From positions 75,263,169-75,327,168 of the forward strand of contig CM043958.1 in assembly GCA_014529385.2 (NCBI GenBank): a DNA stretch of 64,000 bases, in the 5' to 3' direction. The notes beneath the pieces were generated by a model. The model did no database searches, was not told where the DNA came from, and saw only the letters and a program-made list of their open reading frames with translations. Positions 57,340 to 64,000 of the stretch are shown one piece after another. How positions within the stretch are numbered: position 1 is the first letter of the stretch; each line of letters starts with the position of its first letter. The stretch is from Adiantum capillus-veneris. Taxonomy: Eukaryota > Streptophyta > Polypodiopsida > Polypodiales > Pteridaceae. Position numbers and translations under genes: made by a program.

Positions 57340-58240
57340 TACAACGTTCTATTTTTGAATTCTTGTTTTAAAATAATAACTCCCACAATAGTTGAGGAGC
57401 ATACCATTTTTGTTTTGCATTCCTATGTTTTGTGGTCTGAAAGCTCTTGGACTTGGAGGGTGGTTTAGGGACATCTTCCATGATAGGTAGATCATAATAT
57501 TGATACCCATCCATTCTCCAACAGTTTGACGACATATTATTTTGATAAAAAGATTAGAGCAATGCTCCATCCTGATATAAGGAGCAAGATGTCTTCGAGG
57601 ATCGAGTCATTGTTGTTTTGCATCCCTATCCTTTTCTATTGTGAGAGCTCTTGCAATTGGAAGGTAGTTCAGAGACATCTTTTATGTTGGAGACTTAGAG
57701 CGATGACACCCATCCATCTTCCAAGCTCCGCCTCCACACGAGGAAAAAGATTTTTTTTTGTTGAGTTTCTTTCTAAAATTTTATGAGAACTGTTGCTCTT
57801 TTCCATCCCCCATAATTATTTGTCTATAAAAGCTCTTGGGTGTAGGGGATAGGAGCATTTAATATCTATTTATCTTTTGGTGGTTTGATTCAGAGGTATT
57901 TTCAAAGATGGGGAGATAAGAGCAATCGACACATACCATCTCTCAAAGCTCCATTCCTTTACGAGTAGCAAGACACTGTACTGATCCAATCTTGTTTGAA
58001 ACACAACTCTCGCAATCCTTGAGAGCCAAACCATTTTTGCTATGCATACTCTATGCTTTTTCGGTTATGAAATATATTGGCCATGGAGGGTCATTTTATG
58101 GATGTCTTCCATGACCATGATCAACACATTACGATGATTGAGAGACATCTTCTATGACAAGAAGAGCATAATAATTCATACCCAACATTTCTTCTCCCAG
58201 TGCTCCATCCCTACATGGGCAGCGACATTTTATTAATTTG
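57340..58240. repeat. Strongly diverged tandem repeat, roughly 200-bp unit
   Basis: Four or so units share TTTTTG-TTTGCAT-CCTAT, AGCTCTTGGA-TTGGA, GACATCTTCCATGA and ACCCATCCAT-TTCC. Short frames here come from the repeat and are not conserved between units. From 58,240 to 60,750 I see no feature. Confidence 0.55.
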
Positions 58241-60749
58241 GATGAGATTATCCAAATTGCAATGTTTTGCTAATTATTGACACATGCTTCCTAGGACACA
58301 ATTTGTAGTTTTGATCTTTGTTTCCTTAAATTTGATATTTTCTTCAAGCCATTGGTCTATGACATCTTCAAAAGGCATCATTCAAGCAATTAAAGCCCTA
58401 TTTATGCCACCTCTGGTATTTTTAGCTATAGCATTTCTATTGAAAAATAATATAGCCTATGTTTGGAAAAATTTGTGAAATATTACGACAAGCAATATTC
58501 CATTGAGAAAGGTGTAAGCATTCTACATCTAGGCAAGGTCTCGTCAATTGTGCCTTTATGGAAGATGGATCACATACTAGTAGCCAAAATAGACACACCA
58601 ACGATTGACACAAGAATGGAATAGGTAAGCTGATAGAGATGCACAAGAGCATGTTTTAGCCATGTTTCAATGAAACATACTACTAGCATAATTTTGATTA
58701 AGAATGCTAAAGCGACCTGAGTGTGTTGTATTCATCCAAGATTTCAATGGAGCACATACTACTTGCATAAGTAATTCACACACGTGAATGGTGACCTTAT
58801 GAGCAATTTGTTAATTAAATTCAACAATTTGAAGAGGTATTTAGTTTATACAATGAAAGTATTATAAAATAATTTATGGCAATTCACTTGTAAGGACAAA
58901 CTCTTAATGGCTTTGGAAATTTTTATCAAAGTTTTCTTATCAACTCACACAATTGTTTTAAACAACAATCCAAACGTATGTAACATTGGGGAGTTTGTTA
59001 ATGGAGTCAGTGGATTTGATATAGCAAGAAAAGCAATCCATTGGTGTAAAAGGTTAATGAAGCCCGCAACAAACAACAAACCAAAGAGGAAGCTTCCAAC
59101 ATCACTAAAGTGAAAGGCAATGGAGAATAATAAAAGCACAAGTCTCTCTTCATTGGAAGGAAACGAGCCACTCATTAACAAAATGTTTGATATGATATAA
59201 GAAATTGTGCGCATATCCATTGCAACCTTTCTAGCCTAGATTCTTACGAGACAAATATGCAAATGATGCACAATAATATCTAGCATATGTGAAAAACACA
59301 AAGTATATTGTATGACTATTACCCTAAGTGTTTTTCTTAATGGGTTTAACATTCCCCTTCTTTTTGCCAAAGGTTCTGAGGCATGATCCCTATTTGGTAG
59401 AGGTTAAACAACTTGGCACCTCATTTGGCTAGAGGGTAAATAGCTTGACAACTCTTTCTACTAGAGGAAAAATGGTATGAACCCAAACCTTAAAAATGAT
59501 TGATATTTAACCACGATTTACACATCTGCTCCTCATCCTATAATATAAGTACTTGATGAATCTATCAACTTACAAAAAGTTGCATATGATGCCTACATTT
59601 TGGCAAAGATGTGGTAGAATATTAGATCTCTCACTACAAGCTATGACAACCGTTTGTTTCCATTGATGATGGGAGTACAAGTTGAACAATACGATGAAAT
59701 CAAGGTACAGCAAGGCATAATCTACCAATGCACAAATGTTGTATATACATCAAATAAAAGATGTAACGAAAGAGGAAGGTAAGGTCACTCAAAGAGCTGG
59801 ATATGTGAATCACTCATTTTGGTGGATATGTGAATCACTAACGAGTGAAGTTCGTTCTTAATGCTAATCTTACTAAATATGCAAGGATATAATGTTTTCT
59901 TCTATTTGCTAGTTGCAAGACCTGGTTTTCAAATGTTTATTGACGAAGAGATTTCATAAAAGATGGAGCCTTCACCTTTGATGGTGTTGAGTCACAATAT
60001 GGTGTAGCAAAAGTATTTTTTTGATGGGGAAGCTAGCATGGTGGTTCAAGAAAACATTGCCAAACGGATGACATTGCACATTGCAAAGTGGTGTACCTTT
60101 TGTAGAAGACATAATGGAGGTGGTGCCATTGACTATTTTTTGAAGGATATTGTTGCAATTAGGGTCAACAAAACATTGCTTAACGATTCGACACAATTTA
60201 TGGTCAATTCTTTCAGCATTCATTGCTTTTAAAAAAGTTTTGTATTTCAATTATTTGCTGTACATGTATCCGCTCCTCATGATCCTCTGTAAAGCTAATT
60301 GAGTTACAGGTATAAACGAATAATGTTGCCATGTAAAGCTAATTGGCAGTACATGTAATTCAATCGATGCTCCCTGCTGTTTACATATATGCTTTAAGTT
60401 GGGGTATATGCCTTATGTTTAGGAGCATGTCTTTAGCTATTGAATTACCTTAGTGATATACTTTCTTTAGGTATATTATGTCAGGTAGTAAATATATGGG
60501 GATTCCTCAGAATAACCCATGCAATATGCACACCAGATTCTCTGGTCAAGCATGCGAGTCTTGAATACCACAAACCATATTGGCAGGCACAGCAACATCG
60601 AACATTTTCGGATATGCCAAGCCCAAATCTGCAGGGTTCCAAGCCTTGAGCTTATATTGCATATTAATGTGACCAAGTTAAAAAACAGGCACTTACTTTC
60701 CATAATCGTGTTGAAAGATTCCTGCTTCTCCCAAACATAAGCACAAATT

Positions 60750-60750
<1 letters not shown>

Positions 60751-60800
<50 letters not shown>
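60751..60800. repeat. (CT)n microsatellite
   Basis: About 25 uninterrupted CT dinucleotides. The flanks to 61,830 show no gene. Confidence 0.97.
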
Positions 60801-60802
<2 letters not shown>

Positions 60803-61830
60803 CCCACAAACACACATTTATATAGTTATCTCTCTATAACAACATATAGAGTCACCTAACTAAGCCCACAAAGGAAGGGCCTGGGCATACCTGGGGCATA
60901 AGAGAAGAAAGGAGTAGGACAAGAGTCATCTGGGCAGATGTTGAAAGAATTATGGGGAAGCTAGTAGGATCAATAAAAATGTCCAAAGTTGGAGATGTGC
61001 ATCTCGTAAGCATTTGCCTTGCAGTACTCTCAAAAAATGTAATCCTGAGGTTTCCTAGATGAAAATCATGACTCCAGGAGCTAAAGTAAACTCTGCCATC
61101 CTCCGGCATCAACCCCTAGCTGGGTAGGGTCAGAGGTCATAGACATACACCTGTAACACCAAGCATCGCCTCGAGATGACCTCATGCATGCCCAGCCTCA
61201 CGGGCTAACCACTGGCACTTAGCAAATGGAGGTCGTTGTTACGAATGAGACCTGACCTCCTTTTATAGGTGACGGGCCACAATGCTCGTCCGTATGCAGG
61301 ACACAGTCGGTTGGATTGGTCTCCTTGGACATAACAAGCGTTCTGCTCTTATATTTAGTTTGAACAAATTTCACATACGGACAAATAAACAAAAGCATGA
61401 CTGTTTAGATTATCTGAGCAGCATGAAGACAAGCTTTCATGTTGAGAAGAGGACAGTTCTATCACATAGATCACATCACAATAAGAAGAAACAAGACAAT
61501 CCCAGATTCATGGTCTTGAAGGATCGCCTAAAGATGCTAAAAGATGCCTTGTATTTGATCCCAGCATATCCTCAAGGCTCTATTTGACCTGATCTTGAGA
61601 GAGTCGTTTTTGTTGGAGCTAAAGAGAGAAGCCATATCTTGTTCATTTTCAGTCCCTTTCAGTCATAAAAACCAAATGCCCTAGTTGTTGATCATACCCG
61701 AAATGTGCAACCTAACACTGCTCCAATGAAGTAAGCTGGTTTCCACCATGGCACACCTGCTACTTCAGGAAGAGCTAACAGCCTATAAAACCAGGACACC
61801 TGCAAGGGGAAGGATGGTTTTCTAGCAGGA

Positions 61831-62185
61831 CTATCCCTTCACCATAGACGCTAGAAGAGGAATGACGGCGGTTATATGAACAATCTCTTCACCAATAACG
61901 ACCCTAGTAGTTACGGACTGTTCAGCGAGATATGATAACAAGTCAGAGAAAAAAGTTTCTTCCTTTCCTGCAAGAACTAGTGCCTTTCTCGAGGATCCAA
62001 TACTTGTAATTTAAAAATGTTGAAAGAAGCTAATCAACCCAAATAATATCATACCAAAAGAGGCACCATCATTTTTTTTACTTTGCAAACTTGAAGATCC
62101 TTAGAAACTTAAAACTTGCCCAGTGTACCTCATCTTTAGAAAGGCGTGGATTATGTAAGATCTCCTCTCCCACAGTTGTTACCTG
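61831..62185 (-). CDS. Possible two-exon 3' end of an unrecognised gene
   Basis: On the minus strand an acceptor (GCTTGCAG) opens VTTVGEEILHNPRLSKDE, ending at GAG/GTACAC. A second acceptor (TTCTTGCAG) opens an exon from 61,967 in which one frame gives ETFFSDLLSYLAEQS to a TAG at 61,833-61,831. The phases of the two do not fit that frame, and the fitting frame stops sooner. So only the splice-like signals support a gene. Function unknown. No feature is seen from 62,190 to 63,340. Confidence 0.2.
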
Positions 62186-63347
62186 CAAGCAAAGATGAAA
62201 TAATTGTCCCCTCTCCCTCTCTAGAATAAGCAAGTGCTAAAGTTGAATCTTCAAGATGGCAACCGGGCCAACTTCTGTGAGCCAAAATTACTTATAAAAT
62301 GGTACCCATACTAATGAACTTTTTGTACTGTACTGTACTGCATATATTTGTACCAGTTCGTACAAAAAAAGGCCTCTTTGTCACCTGCCTGTCCGGTTGC
62401 TTTTGACCATTTAAGAGTTTCTGAACAGCTCTTGACCATTGCCTTCTACCTCGCTCTGGCTTGTCAAATGCCCTCTCCTGCAAGCCTCTAGAGTCTCTAG
62501 CCTCTCAATCAAGCGGTCGCTACCTTGGACGACACAGACCCATCATTGCCTTCTAGGTTTCACCAAGCCTCTGCTCTCAAGCCTCTCCCCCCCTCCCTAC
62601 ATAGTTCTAAGCAGTAGAACTAGTTTGTTGGATGGCCTTGCCAAAATGCTCCCTATACTTGTGACACCATGCTTTTCAGATTTTCTTACCACCTACGAAT
62701 ATAGTGCATCTTTGAAAAAGATAATAAAACTCATAAAATGAGTTGAGGACTCTTTGACTAGTTTTGCATCAACTCCAACTCATGAGTGGCATGAGTTTCT
62801 GCATGCATAGAAGGGAACCCAGTGAAAATGTAATCAGCATGTCCAAGTTTCATTTTGGTGGTATTTGACAGCCTATTTCATCATTATGTTGAGGAGTTGG
62901 CACAATTCTGCCCAGCATATTCATAAAGGAAAGTGCTCTTCCTCCATTTCCAATAAACACCTCCATTGTTCAAGGTGGTGAATTTTGCCAAGTTTCTAGT
63001 ATTGCAAATACTAGGTTACGTATCTCAACATAAAAACATGGAACATGCTAATCACGATTTATGGCCTACGTCATGGAGATAACTATCATAGGTAAAACTT
63101 AGAGCTAGCCACTCTATGAAATAACTGCATATATGTTTTATGAAATCTTGTGTGTCGTACGTAAGAAATCATGTGACCACACTGGAATCATCATAGCAGT
63201 AAGAGTGCCACAATGCATGGCACACTGGGCAAGCCTCTGAACTAATGAGCAATCAATCAAAGAAAGCAACAACAAGAAAAGCATCGTAAAGGTGGTAAAC
63301 TCGGTCGTAATCAAAGGTGATGTCGAGAGCTCACTACTGCTGCAATG

Positions 63348-63376
63348 CCCCCCCCCCCCCCCCCCCCCCCCCCCCG
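63348..63376. repeat. Poly-C tract
   Basis: About 28 consecutive C. Proline- or glycine-rich frames across it are artefacts. Confidence 0.97.
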
Positions 63377-63689
63377 ACCTTCTCGCCAGCCTATTCCCGC
63401 TACCCCCGCCAGCTCTTGCCCCCTCGCTGCCCCCTCCCATCCAGCGCTGCCTTCGTCCCTGCCCTGCTCCCCGCAAGAGCCCCCCCCCCCCTTTTTCTCC
63501 CTGCCCTCGCAGTCTTTTCCACTTAGGAGTTTCCTCAGCTGTTTTGATCGCCAGCCACACCAGCAGGGAAACGCCTCATCCCGACCTCCTCGCAATAGCA
63601 GAGACAGATGAAGGCTTGTGTTCCGCCACAGAGGGACTCAGATGAAGCCCCCTCGCCCAACCCCGTCGAGCCCACCATCTGACTTGCTC

Positions 63690-64000
63690 TGTCACCCGCA
63701 GAGAAAGCAAGCCTTGCAGCAGAGGTGGAATGCCTTGAGGCCACCTCTATCACCTGCAAGATCATTGGCAGTCGTCCCAGTAGAGGTGAGATACATGACC
63801 CCCTCCAGGCCCGCCTCTTCTAGCAGAGGTGGGAAAGATTATTGACATCCAGCCTCTCGGGCAAGGATACCACCAGATTGAGTTTGAGACTCCCAAGATG
63901 ACTGCCAAGGTCATTTCGATGAGCCTCTTGCCCATCCGAGCGATCATAGCTCATTCAGACAGTAGCAAAAGTCCTATCCTCGCAGGAGATCTCGACCCAC
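63690..64000 (+). pseudogene. LINE-type gag-like fragment at the window edge
   Basis: Two frames read together as the domain that opens plant LINE-associated gag proteins (DUF4283-like). AEVECLEATSITCKIIGSRP lies at about 63,718-63,777, and, one frameshift later, VGKIIDIQPLGQGYHQIEF and MTAKVISMSLLPIRA run to the window end. A TAG separates them. The domain binds nucleic acid in ORF1-type proteins. The rest of the element would lie beyond 64,000. The assignment rests on general pattern only. Confidence 0.4.

Noticed and set aside
61100-61290. Possible tRNA or tRNA-derived SINE
   Set aside because: No cloverleaf or A and B box pair could be drawn.
63138-63650. Long Pro-rich and Gly-rich frames on both strands
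   Set aside because: They are produced by the poly-C tract and C-rich flanks, with no domain and all frames equally open.

Overview
This is a window of plant nuclear DNA dominated by mobile elements. The evidence for a plant is three Ty3/gypsy lineages of plant type, two of them chromoviruses ending in a chromodomain, together with initiator-Met tRNA primer sites, short GT-AG introns of about 77-99 bp and a scrap of plant telomere-type repeat. No housekeeping gene, rRNA, tRNA or CRISPR array is visible. I cannot name the species; a fern or other seed-free plant is only a guess.

Region 1 (about 1-11,360) is the unusual part. It holds at least five intron-bearing reading units and four arrays of one hairpin motif (core TATTCGCTTGGTACTGACC in inverted pairs). 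On the minus strand, 3601 to about 1189 encodes a diverged histone H3 fold, an acidic linker, pieces of a Ulp1-type cysteine protease carrying the His-Asp-Gln-Cys set, and a charged coiled-coil tail. In-frame splicing suggests this is one fusion gene. A small coiled-coil gene (4246-4726, +), an unknown gene (7017-8782, +) and a DDE-type transposase with a CxxC knuckle (11,257-8750, -) follow. I read this as a large, partly decayed DNA transposon with cargo genes; its termini were not found.

Region 2 (11,760-33,641) is layered Ty3/gypsy debris. A chromovirus family, called A here, occurs as a shortened copy (11,760-14,705) with one 1.57-kb LTR, and as the host copy described below. An AT-rich leader with 150-bp repeats and a gag start (15,240-17,500) belongs to another element. 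A plus-strand chromovirus, B (18,632-24,430), runs gag-PR-RT-RH-IN-chromodomain with many stops. The stretch 24,431-29,480 has no recognisable gene.

Region 3 (29,481-55,610) is a nested structure. Family A copy 2 is split by a 19.67-kb Tat-like Ty3/gypsy element (33,642-53,309) with LTRs of 910 and 934 bp and a perfect GATTC target duplication. That element has an extended gag, PR, RT, RH, an integrase with two HHCC fingers, a second retropepsin-like domain after the integrase, and a long coiled-coil ORF before the 3' LTR. A perfect palindrome (core CATCCTACGCGTAGGATG) recurs eight times in its two non-coding regions. The coding frames are broken by stops that mostly look like C-to-T changes.

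Region 4 (55,611-64,000) is mostly non-coding. It has a promoter-like segment with heat-shock-element-like palindromes, tandem repeats, microsatellites, and at the right edge a LINE-type gag fragment.
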